A DNA stretch of 5,195 bases from an uncultured Chloroflexota bacterium (lineage in GTDB: Bacteria; Chloroflexota; Anaerolineae; Aggregatilineales; Phototrophicaceae). Location of the stretch: positions 1 through 5,195 of the forward strand of contig CALDGT010001158.1 of assembly GCA_937942935.1 (NCBI GenBank), in the 5' to 3' direction. This document shows positions 1 to 5,195 of this stretch, in pieces. Numbering within the stretch: the stretch's first letter is position 1; each line of letters opens with the position of its first letter. The notes beneath the pieces are model-generated. The model saw only the letters and a program-made list of their open reading frames with translations, ran no database searches and had not been told where the DNA came from. The position numbers and the translations under genes are program-made.

Positions 1-722
1 CCAAAGGTCAGGTCAGAGGCGCTGGTATTGGTTTGGATGAGCATCGCCGTCCCCAACAATCCCCCTTTATTGATGCTGGTCGCCCCAAAATCAATATCCG
101 CCGCCGAATTTTGGAATAAAATGGCATTGCTAACGGTGTTATTCAGCGTGGTGGTGGGGCTGGTCATCGTCCCATTGACGGTATCCATAAAAATGCCGTG
201 TGTGGTGCTAGAGGTGGTCGAAATGCTGTCGAATAGGGCATCTAATCCGCCCGTATTGAGCAATAATGCCCGTCCTGTGCCTGTGAGGGTGGTCTCTCTG
301 ATGGTGAGCGCCCCAAAATTTGTGCCAAAAATATCGGTTGCATCGCCACCCACGCCCACATCACCAATTGTCACCCCGCGAATGGTATTGGTTGCGCCGA
401 GTGTGAAACAATTCACCCCAGAGACGGTTGTGGTGAGGGTGGGGTCTGTGCCAGAGAAGGTCGCATACGGGGTAAAATTGCTCCCTGCCACAGGGGTTAC
501 ACCGCTAATGGTTTGCAAATCCGATGACGAGCCATCGCCCACCACAATCGCGCCATTTTGCAGGGTGATGCCACAGGTATAAGCGCCATCGGCGATGAAG
601 ATGGTATTCCCCGCTTCATGAGAGGCGGCATCGGTCACAGTTGGGGCAGGGCAGGCTTGTGTGCCGAGATTTGTGCCTGTACACACGGTTAAGCCAATCG
701 CATTATCCACAAACCACACCAT
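1..722 (-). other. Right-handed parallel beta-helix domain (pectate-lyase-like fold), partial
   Basis: This part of the large gene encodes residues 1119-1358. It opens with MVWFVDNAIG, an entry motif I associate with bacterial beta-helix modules that follow Ig-like repeats. TDAASHEAGNTIFIADGAY and GITLQNGAIVVGDG follow, which match the usual pattern of a generic "it happens, with this pattern, at this level" first coil of pectate-lyase-like helices. After that come short, regular Thr/Ser/Asn/Gly-rich coils such as NTIRGVTIGDVGVGG, FGALTIRETTLTG and AADIDFGATSINKGG. Cysteines at residues 1132, 1142, 1168 and 1223 lie in the first coils and could form disulfides at the N-cap. Such helices bind or cleave polysaccharide in some families, but no catalytic Asp/Arg/Lys cluster is recognisable here, so a structural or adhesive role is as likely. 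The domain continues beyond base 1. Confidence 0.75.
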
Positions 723-3700
723 CTCTTGAGCATCAAATGTGAGCGTCACTTGGGCGGTATCGCCACCTGTGATGGTATAGAAGAATGTGACCGTTTGCGG
801 GGCATCATCGCCCGCATCGGGATAAAATAAGAATGTGCCATCGGGATTCATCACCACGCGCCCATTTGCCCCGCCTGCCGTGATGAAATTTGTCCCATTC
901 ACGGCGGTGCTACCTGCTGTAGCGAGGCTATCGCCAAAAAATTCAACCGTGATGCTATCGGGTGGGGTGTCGTTATTTCGCACACTCAACCCCGCCAACG
1001 CGCTGTTATAGGTCAGGTGTGGGGTGATGGTATACACATCATCATTCGCCAATGCCCCGACGGTAATCGTGACAGTCGCATCATCAGAGGCGGGGATGGT
1101 GTTACTGATGCGATAATCGAATGTGAATGCCCCCAAACTGGTCGGATTAATCAGCGAGAATGTGCCATCTACATTGACGGTCAAACTGCCACCCGCAAAC
1201 GGGACGGTTGCAGGCGCGTTGTTATCGGTAATCGCACCGCCCAAACTGCCCGCGCCAAAGGTGAGGGTGTTATAAGCAGGGGTGCCAAAAACATCCGCGC
1301 CACTGCCGTTATTATCATTCAAATCGCCGTTGAGTGTGCCATTCAGCGCCACCGTGAAGGCATCATTTTCTGCGATGGGTGCTTGTTGCACATCAATGAA
1401 TATCATCGCATCGCTTGTGCCTGCGACATTGGTAATGCGATAAATAAACGTATAGGTATTGGGGATGGTGGGGGTGGTGAAGGTGAAACTGCCATCTCCG
1501 TTGACGGTAATCGCTCCGCCACCGAGCGCCACCGTTGACCCCGCCACATTATCGGTGACAGCCCCCCCCAAATTGCCCGCGCCAAAACTGGTCAGGGTGG
1601 CGGGTGGCACGCCGAGCGTATCATTATCGAGCAAATCATTGAGGGCGGCGGTGGTGATGGTCAGGGTTGCGCCTGTGAGCATCACATACGAATCGTTATT
1701 TGCGAATGGTGCTTCTTGGATGGTGATGGTCACAATCGCATCATCAGACGCGGGGAATGTGTTGGATATGCGATAGTTAAATGTGAATGTCCCCGTGAGG
1801 GTCGGGTTGACCAGCGAGAATGTGCCATCTACATTGACGGTCAAACTGCCACCCGCAAACGGGACGGTTGCAGGTGCATTGTTATCGGTAATCGCCCCGC
1901 CCAAACTGCCCCCGCCAAAGGTGAGGGTGCTATAAGCAGGCACACCAAACATATCTGCGCCATTGCCGTTATTATTATTCAAATCGCCGTTGAGTGTGCC
2001 ATTGAGCGCCACTGTGAAGGCATCATCTTCTGCGATGGGCGCAGTTTGAATGCTGATGAATACCGTGCCATCGGATGTGCCTGCGGCATTGGTGATGCGA
2101 TAATTAAAGCTGTAGATGCCTGTTAGGGTAGGATTAGCAAAGGTGAAACTGCCATCCGCGTTGACGGTAATCGTCCCGCCAGCCAGCGTGACACTTGCCC
2201 CCGCCAAACTATCGGTGACGAGTCCGCCCAAATCGCCCGCGCCAAAACTGGTCAGGGTGGCGGGTGGCACACCGAGCAAATCATTATCCAGCAAATCATT
2301 GAGGGCGGCGGTGGTGATGGTGAGGGTTGTCCCTGTGAGCGTCACATACGAATCGTTATTTGCGAATGGCGCTTGTTGGATGGCAATCGTCACGGTGGCA
2401 TCATCAAAAGCGGGGATGGTGTTGTTAATGCGATAATTAAAGGTATACACCCCCGTGAGAGTTGGGTTGACCAACGAGAATGTGCCATCTAAATTGACGG
2501 TCAATGTGCCACCCGCCAACGGGACACTTGCGCCAGAGGGGTTATCGGTAATTGCACCGCCCAAACTGCCCGCGCCGAATGTGAGGGTATTATAAGGAGG
2601 GACGCCCAAAGTATCTGCGCCACTGCCATTATCATCATTCAAATCGCCGTTGAGTGTGCCATTCAGCGCCACCGTGAAGGCATCATTTTCTGCGATGGGC
2701 GCATTGGTCACAACAATGGTCACACTCGCGTCTGATGTGCCTGCGAGATTGGTGATGCGATAATTGAAGGTATATGTGCCTGCAATGGATGGTGTGGCAA
2801 AGATGAAACTACCATCCGCATTGACGGTAATCGTCCCGCCCGCGAGCGCGACACTTGCCCCCGCCACATTATCTATCACAGCACCGCCCAAATCACCCGC
2901 GCCAAAGCTGGTCAGGGTGGCGGGTGGCACACCGAGCGTATCATTATCCAGCAAATCATCGGGTGTGATGGCGATGATGAGGAGTGTCCCGCCGATTCCC
3001 ACCGCATACCCGCTATCATTGACGGCGGTTGGCGCTCCCTGAACGGCGATAGTGACATCGGCTGTGCTTGTGCCGAATCCGTTATCTATGGTATAGGAGA
3101 AGGTGAAATAGCCAGAATAACCTGTGGCGGGGGTAAAACTAAAACTGCCATCGGTATTCACGGTCAAACTGCCACCCGCGCCAAAATTTTGGGGTGTGCC
3201 TGCGGGGATATTCACCAACGCAGACGCATCGCCACCACCGAAAAGCGTGAGGGTGGCGGGGGGTGTGCCGAGTGTATCGTTATTCAGTAGCCCTGTCCCC
3301 ACTGGGATAGTCAACGCCGTGTTCATGGGCGTGGTATATTCGCCCGCGCCTAATGTGGCGGTGGTATCATCTACCGCCGTCGGAAAATCGCCATAGGTGA
3401 GGGTGATTTGGGCGCTATCGGTGGTGGCATTGCCCGATGTGATGGCATAAAACAGCGTCACCGCACCACTCCCCGTTGACCCCGTTGAGGTGATGGTGAT
3501 ATTTCCCGCGCTATCTAGGGTGATATCCAGCGTACCGCCACCCGCAGGCAACGATAACACCGTCACGCCATCGGCGGGGGTTGCCCCGACAGTCGCCAAA
3601 GAATCGCCAAAAGAGACGACACTGAGGGGCGCGACACCCGTATCATTGGTCAAAACCGCGCCTGTGGTCGCCCCGCCATTGGTGACGCTAAAGGCATCAT

Positions 3701-4076
3701 CCACTGCATCGGCATTAACAGGCGGCGGTGGTGGGGGAGGGGGATTATTATTATCTGGGGGGATGTTATTGCAGAGGGTGGTGGATTGCGTGGTGATTTG
3801 AATCGAATTGGGGATGAGGACTGTGTTGGGGTCTATATCCGATTCATACCGCGCCCCGCTAACCGCGAGTGCGCTACAATTGGCAATCTGAACCGTGTAT
3901 TCGATGATGTCGCCACCATCTGCCAATCCGTTGCCATTGTTATCTACCACCAAAGCCGAGACATCGGTCGCACGCAAGCCATTAATCACTTGTGCGACCA
4001 GTTGTATGGTCATGCCAAGCACAAAAATAAAAATAAATGAAGCGATAAATACCCTAAACGATGAACGATGCTTCAT
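1..4076 (-). CDS. Large secreted repeat protein: signal peptide, DUF11-like stalk, tandem Ig/cadherin-like domains, beta-helix; 3' end outside window
   Basis: The frame reads without a stop from ATG at 4076-4074 to base 3, giving 1358 residues with the C-terminus missing. The N-terminus (MKHRSSFR, then a hydrophobic stretch at about 9-27 ending LVA before Q29) is a Sec signal peptide with likely cleavage after A28. Residues 29-111 resemble DUF11-type domains: a DNNGNG motif, GGDIIEYTVQIAN, and DPNTVLIPNSI. Residues 112-119 are eight prolines. Ig/cadherin-like domains of about 110 residues follow from residues 120, 231, 348, 459, 569, 679, 789, 899 and 1008, with recurrent AVDD/NND openings, LLDNDTLGVPPATLT and NADGSF motifs. 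A right-handed beta-helix begins near residue 1119. Cysteines lie only outside the Ig-like repeats. This architecture is typical of very large cell-surface or secreted adhesin-like proteins. No catalytic residues are evident. The role is inferred from architecture. The start is supported by an AAGGG site 7 nt upstream and the signal peptide. Confidence 0.93.
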   Translation of the reverse strand, partial: MKHRSSFRVFIASFIFIFVLGMTIQLVAQVINGLRATDVSALVVDNNGNGLADGGDIIEYTVQIANCSALAVSGARYESDIDPNTVLIPNSIQITTQSTTLCNNIPPDNNNPPPPPPPPVNADAVDDAFSVTNGGATTGAVLTNDTGVAPLSVVSFGDSLATVGATPADGVTVLSLPAGGGTLDITLDSAGNITITSTGSTGSGAVTLFYAITSGNATTDSAQITLTYGDFPTAVDDTTATLGAGEYTTPMNTALTIPVGTGLLNNDTLGTPPATLTLFGGGDASALVNIPAGTPQNFGAGGSLTVNTDGSFSFTPATGYSGYFTFSYTIDNGFGTSTADVTIAVQGAPTAVNDSGYAVGIGGTLLIIAITPDDLLDNDTLGVPPATLTSFGAGDLGGAVIDNVAGASVALAGGTITVNADGSFIFATPSIAGTYTFNYRITNLAGTSDASVTIVVTNAPIAENDAFTVALNGTLNGDLNDDNGSGADTLGVPPYNTLTFGAGSLGGAITDNPSGASVPLAGGTLTVNLDGTFSLVNPTLTGVYTFNYRINNTIPAFDDATVTIAIQQAPFANNDSYVTLTGTTLTITTAALNDLLDNDLLGVPPATLTSFGAGDLGGLVTDSLAGASVTLAGGTITVNADGSFTFANPTLTGIYSFNYRITNAAGTSDGTVFISIQTAPIAEDDAFTVALNGTLNGDLNNNNGNGADMFGVPAYSTLTFGGGSLGGAITDNNAPATVPFAGGSLTVNVDGTFSLVNPTLTGTFTFNYRISNTFPASDDAIVTITIQEAPFANNDSYVMLTGATLTITTAALNDLLDNDTLGVPPATLTSFGAGNLGGAVTDNVAGSTVALGGGAITVNGDGSFTFTTPTIPNTYTFIYRITNVAGTSDAMIFIDVQQAPIAENDAFTVALNGTLNGDLNDNNGSGADVFGTPAYNTLTFGAGSLGGAITDNNAPATVPFAGGSLTVNVDGTFSLINPTSLGAFTFDYRISNTIPASDDATVTITVGALANDDVYTITPHLTYNSALAGLSVRNNDTPPDSITVEFFGDSLATAGSTAVNGTNFITAGGANGRVVMNPDGTFLFYPDAGDDAPQTVTFFYTITGGDTAQVTLTFDAQEMVWFVDNAIGLTVCTGTNLGTQACPAPTVTDAASHEAGNTIFIADGAYTCGITLQNGAIVVGDGSSSDLQTISGVTPVAGSNFTPYATFSGTDPTLTTTVSGVNCFTLGATNTIRGVTIGDVGVGGDATDIFGTNFGALTIRETTLTGTGRALLLNTGGLDALFDSISTTSSTTHGIFMDTVNGTMTSPTTTLNNTVSNAILFQNSAADIDFGATSINKGGLLGTAMLIQTNTSASDLTF
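723..1055 (-). other. Divergent Ig/cadherin-like domain between the repeat block and the beta-helix
   Basis: These 111 residues (1008-1118) begin GALANDDVYTITP and include SVRNNDTPPDSITVEFFGDSLATAG, MNPDGTFLFYPDAG and TVTFFYTITGGDTAQVTLTFD. The length and the NDD, NND and PDGTF landmarks match the neighbouring repeats, so the fold is probably the same. The sequence is far from the A and B types. It resembles more closely the first Ig-like domain of the protein (residues 120-230), which shares FGDSLAT and a closing YxITxG...AQxTLT pattern. The repeat block is therefore bracketed by two related outer domains. Confidence 0.7.
1056..3035 (-). repeat. Three tandem copies of a ~660-bp coding repeat (A-B pair of Ig/cadherin-like domains)
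   Basis: Domain starts marked by the AP(I/F/T)A motif fall at 3035, 2702, 2372, 2042, 1712 and 1382, and the block ends at 1056. Spacings are 333, 330, 330, 330, 330 and 327 bp, so three pairs fill exactly 1980 bp. A-type domains (2703-3035, 2043-2372, 1383-1712) share DLLDND(T/L)LGVPPATLTSFGAG and (I/T)TVNADGSF or close variants. B-type domains (2373-2702, 1713-2042, 1056-1382) share NDAFTVALNGTLNGDLN and LTVN(V/L)DGTFSL. By hand count, 1141-1380 against 1801-2040 differ at 21 of 240 positions, and 1561-1740 against 2221-2400 differ at 21 of 180, both ungapped. Same-type domains 660 bp apart are much closer than adjacent A and B domains, so the duplicated unit is the pair. Confidence 0.93.
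3036..3386 (-). other. Divergent Ig/cadherin-like domain preceding the repeat block
   Basis: Residues 231-347 (117 residues) start FPTAVDDTTATLG and contain LLNNDTLGTPPATLTLFGGGD, LTVNTDGSFSFTP and FTFSYTIDNGFGTSTADVTI. These are the same landmarks in the same order as the A-type repeats downstream. The domain is about seven residues longer, mainly around VNIPAGTPQNFGAGG, and clearly less similar at the DNA level. It may represent the older form from which the A type arose. That ancestry is inference from the shared NDTLGxPPATLT core. Confidence 0.8.
3387..3719 (-). other. First Ig-like domain after the proline linker
   Basis: Residues 120-230 (111 residues) begin VNADAVDDAFSVTNGG and continue through VLTNDTG, VVSFGDSLATVG, LDSAGNITIT and VTLFYAITSGNATTDSAQITLTYGD. 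The AVDD opening, the ND turn and the closing beta-strand pattern place it with the bacterial Ig/cadherin-like repeat families, although it lacks the LGVPPATLT core. It resembles the domain at 723-1055 more than the A/B repeats between them. Confidence 0.7.
3720..3743 (-). other. Eight-proline linker
   Basis: Eight consecutive proline codons (CCC, CCT, CCC, CCA, CCA, CCG, CCG, CCT) encode residues 112-119. Three asparagines and a PPD precede them. The tract separates the DUF11-like N-terminal region from the Ig-like array and would form a stiff polyproline spacer. Runs of this length usually need elongation factor P for efficient translation (established for bacteria in general). The mixed codons argue that the tract is selected as protein and is not a simple DNA slippage product. 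Confidence 0.85.
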
Positions 4077-4083
4077 ACCACAG

Positions 4084-4088
4084 CCCTT
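4084..4088 (-). promoter_or_regulatory. Ribosome binding site of the large repeat protein gene
   Basis: On the minus strand AAGGG, preceded by a run of A, lies 7 nt before the ATG at 4076. It is a short but well-spaced Shine-Dalgarno match. It supports this start, which also gives a complete signal peptide. Confidence 0.6.
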
Positions 4089-4116
4089 TTTTTACATATT
4101 TCGTATCTGGGCTTCT

Positions 4117-4145
4117 ATTGTAACTGATGGCAATAAACCGCGCAA
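4117..4145 (-). promoter_or_regulatory. Candidate sigma-70 promoter for the large repeat protein gene
   Basis: On the minus strand, TTGCGC (4145-4140) and TACAAT (4122-4117) are separated by 17 bp. The -10 matches TATAAT at five of six positions and the -35 matches TTGACA at its TTG. Transcription would start near 4110 and give a leader of about 34 nt ahead of the ATG. The prediction rests on sequence pattern only. The surrounding DNA is AT-rich, so other -10-like hexamers exist. Confidence 0.5.
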
Positions 4146-4203
4146 CCAATCACTAATTATTTCATATTACATTAAAATTCATAAATTATTGGGAAATCCT
4201 TTA

Positions 4204-4232
4204 GTGAAGGACGGGCGAAAAGGTGTTATAAT
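4204..4232 (+). promoter_or_regulatory. Candidate extended -10 promoter for the ytfQ-like gene
   Basis: A perfect extended -10, TGTTATAAT, lies at 4224-4232, with consensus TATAAT at 4227-4232. The -35 hexamer at 17-bp spacing, GTGAAG (4204-4209), is weak, which is usual when an extended -10 is present. Transcription would begin near 4239 and leave about 78 nt of leader before the ATG at 4317. A start codon at 4245 would then lie only a few bases into the transcript, which is a reason to prefer 4317. Confidence 0.6.
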
Positions 4233-4249
4233 CATACTCAAATTATGAT
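4231..4249. repeat. Small inverted repeat over the presumed transcription start of the ytfQ-like gene
   Basis: ATCATA (4231-4236) and TATGAT (4244-4249) are perfect inverted 6-bp arms around a 7-bp centre. The repeat overlaps the last bases of the -10 box and the predicted +1, a position typical of repressor operators. A near copy of the right arm, TGTGAT, occurs at 4259-4264, just before an 8-base T run (4269-4276). The arms are short and AT-rich, so chance occurrence is quite possible. Confidence 0.3.
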
Positions 4250-4297
4250 ATTACAAAATGTGATGTTGTTTTTTTTAATTGCCATGCGTACCAACAC

Positions 4298-4304
4298 AGG
4301 AGAG
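4298..4304 (+). promoter_or_regulatory. Ribosome binding site that favours the start at 4317
   Basis: AGGAGAG at 4298-4304 is a strong Shine-Dalgarno match, ending 12 nt before the ATG at 4317, slightly longer than the optimum. The alternative in-frame ATG at 4245 has no purine-rich site ahead of it and lies almost on the predicted transcription start. Confidence 0.65.
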
Positions 4305-4316
4305 TTCATTAAAAAT

Positions 4317-5171
4317 ATGAAAACGATACTTAAATGGAGTATTCTTTTTGGTTTTTTTGTCCCATTTCTTTTTTCACTAACTGAAATTACGCAAAGCCAA
4401 ACACCCCTCACCATTGGTTTTTCGCAAGTTGGTTCAGAAAGTGGTTGGCGGGTTGCTTTTACCGAAGCGACATTGGCAGAAGCCGAAGCGCGTGGCATTA
4501 ACTTACTCTTTTCTGATGGCGAAAATAACCAAGAGGTGCAAATCGCCGCGCTCCGCTCTTTTATTGAGCAAGAGGTAGATGGCATCATCCTCGCGCCTGT
4601 GGTCGAAACCGGTTGGAATGAGGTGTTGCAAGAGATTAAAGACGCGGGGATTCCGTTGGTCATCATAGACCGCAACATCACCGCCGATGCTTCCTTTTAT
4701 ATGACCCGTGTCGCCTCCGATTTTGTGCATGAAGGACGGCTGGCGGCGGCATGGTTGGCACAAGAGACCGATGGCAATTGCACCATCATCGAATTAGAAG
4801 GCACAGTCGGGTCAAGTGCGGCGCGTGACCGTCAAATCGGGTTCAATGAGGTGATAAGCCTGTTCCCCAACATGCAGATTATCTTATCGCAATCGGGCAA
4901 TTTCACCCGTGAGGGTGGGTATACCATCATGGAAACCATTTTATTGACCGAGAATATTGATGCGATTTGTGCGGTGTGGGCGCACAATGATGATATGGCG
5001 CTCGGCGCGATTGATGCCATGAAACAATACGATGTAGACCCCGCCGATGATATTTTGGTCGTCTCTGTGGATGCTGTCCCCGATATTTTTATGGCGATGA
5101 TGAATGGCGATGCCAACGCCACCGTAGAACTGAGTCCATATATGGTGGGACCCGCCTTCACCGCGATTTAA
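4317..5171 (+). CDS. ytfQ: YtfQ-like periplasmic sugar-binding protein of an ABC importer (probable galactofuranose type), C-terminus apparently cut by a frameshift
   Basis: The product (284 residues from 4317) is a type I periplasmic binding protein. From memory of E. coli YtfQ, the galactofuranose-binding component of YtfQRT-YjfF, it shares GFSQVGSESGWR (34-45), APVVETGW (93-100), IDRN (117-120), a GTVGSSAARDR segment (162-172), SQSGNFTR (191-198), AHNDDM (222-227), a VDAVPDI segment (251-257) and VELSPYMVGPAF (270-281). Residues 1-28 form a signal peptide: MKTILKW, a hydrophobic core at 8-21, then a polar TEITQSQ. There is no lipobox cysteine, so a free periplasmic protein or an uncleaved membrane anchor is expected. 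The frame ends directly after GPAFTAI, about 35-40 residues short of the family (E. coli about 318). Family-like residues resume in another frame, so the true gene probably runs past 5195. A longer frame opens at ATG 4245, but the ribosome binding site, signal peptide and predicted promoter favour 4317. Substrate specificity is inferred from similarity alone. Confidence 0.88.
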   Translation: MKTILKWSILFGFFVPFLFSLTEITQSQTPLTIGFSQVGSESGWRVAFTEATLAEAEARGINLLFSDGENNQEVQIAALRSFIEQEVDGIILAPVVETGWNEVLQEIKDAGIPLVIIDRNITADASFYMTRVASDFVHEGRLAAAWLAQETDGNCTIIELEGTVGSSAARDRQIGFNEVISLFPNMQIILSQSGNFTREGGYTIMETILLTENIDAICAVWAHNDDMALGAIDAMKQYDVDPADDILVVSVDAVPDIFMAMMNGDANATVELSPYMVGPAFTAI

Positions 5172-5195
5172 GATTATATGAATTGCTAGAACAAT
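5163..5195 (+). other. Probable frameshift near the 3' end of the ytfQ-like gene
   Basis: The main frame reads GPAFTAI then TAA at 5169-5171. The frame starting at 5168 reads LRLYELLEQ and stays open to the window edge. Placed directly after GPAFTA, this gives GPAFTALRLY, matching the family pattern recalled from E. coli YtfQ (GPAFDALEKY). The two bases at 5166-5167 would then be surplus, or a single base is missing with one extra residue retained. The position lies within 35 bases of the end of the window, where assembly errors are common if this is also a contig end. Confidence 0.6.

Noticed and set aside
28..582. Plus-strand reading frame of 184 codons
   Set aside because: It is antisense to the continuous minus-strand beta-helix coding sequence. 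It shows no recognisable domain and is explained by the codon composition of the real gene.
1017..2436. Several overlapping plus-strand frames (1017-1538, 1459-1776, 1716-2126, 2116-2436) with similar protein sequences
   Set aside because: Their mutual similarity only mirrors the 660-bp repeat of the minus-strand gene. The frames starting at 1017 and 1716 are codon-aligned antisense reads, made open by the rarity of TTA, CTA and TCA in the real frame.
1056..3035. Repeat block as a CRISPR-like or mobile-element array
   Set aside because: The repeats are in-frame multiples of three encoding beta-sandwich-like domains, with no short identical repeats separated by unique spacers and no transposase.
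2764..4248. Plus-strand frames at 2764-3042, 3124-3396, 3490-3801, 3786-4040 and 3895-4248
   Set aside because: They are antisense to the signal-peptide, stalk and Ig-like coding region, or run into the AT-rich spacer. None has a convincing ribosome binding site or domain. The glycine run near 3720-3743 is the complement of the proline linker.
4245..4316. Upstream in-frame ATG at 4245 as the start of the ytfQ-like gene
   Set aside because: It would add 24 residues ahead of a normal signal peptide. It lacks a ribosome binding site and lies only a few bases from the predicted transcription start. ATG 4317 has AGGAGAG upstream.
4238..5161. Minus-strand frames at 4238-4681, 4503-4763 and 4832-5161
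   Set aside because: All lie antisense to the ytfQ-like gene, whose plus-strand product matches a known family throughout.

Overview
This window holds two divergently oriented bacterial protein genes with a compact control region between them. I see no RNA gene, CRISPR array, insertion sequence or prophage part. GC is moderate in the coding DNA and clearly lower in the 4077-4316 spacer. The protein content suggests an environmental bacterium: a large secreted protein built from a DUF11-like region, Ig/cadherin-like repeats and a beta-helix, beside a YtfQ-type sugar-binding protein. Chloroflexota is my best guess, but nothing in the sequence fixes the phylum.

Region 1 (1-4076, minus strand) is one uninterrupted reading frame that starts at 4076 and leaves the window at base 1 without a stop (at least 1358 residues). 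In order it encodes a Sec signal peptide, a DUF11-like stalk, an eight-proline linker, two divergent Ig/cadherin-like domains, six tightly related domains in an A-B-A-B-A-B pattern, one more divergent domain, and the start of a right-handed beta-helix. The A-B pair forms a DNA repeat of about 660 bp, present three times and covering exactly 1980 bp (1056-3035). Every sizeable plus-strand reading frame between 28 and about 4040 is an antisense shadow of this gene.

Region 2 (4077-4316) is the AT-rich divergent intergenic region. It carries a plausible sigma-70 promoter for each gene, a ribosome binding site for each gene, and a small inverted repeat over the presumed transcription start of the rightward gene.

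Region 3 (4317-5171, plus strand) encodes a periplasmic sugar-binding protein closely resembling E. coli YtfQ, the galactofuranose-binding component of an ABC importer. Its frame stops about 35-40 residues early for the family. Family-like sequence resumes in another frame right after the stop, so a frameshift or end-of-contig sequence error is likely. The transporter's ATPase and permease genes would be expected beyond 5195. A functional link between the two genes (surface attachment or glycan contact, and sugar uptake) is possible but rests only on adjacency.
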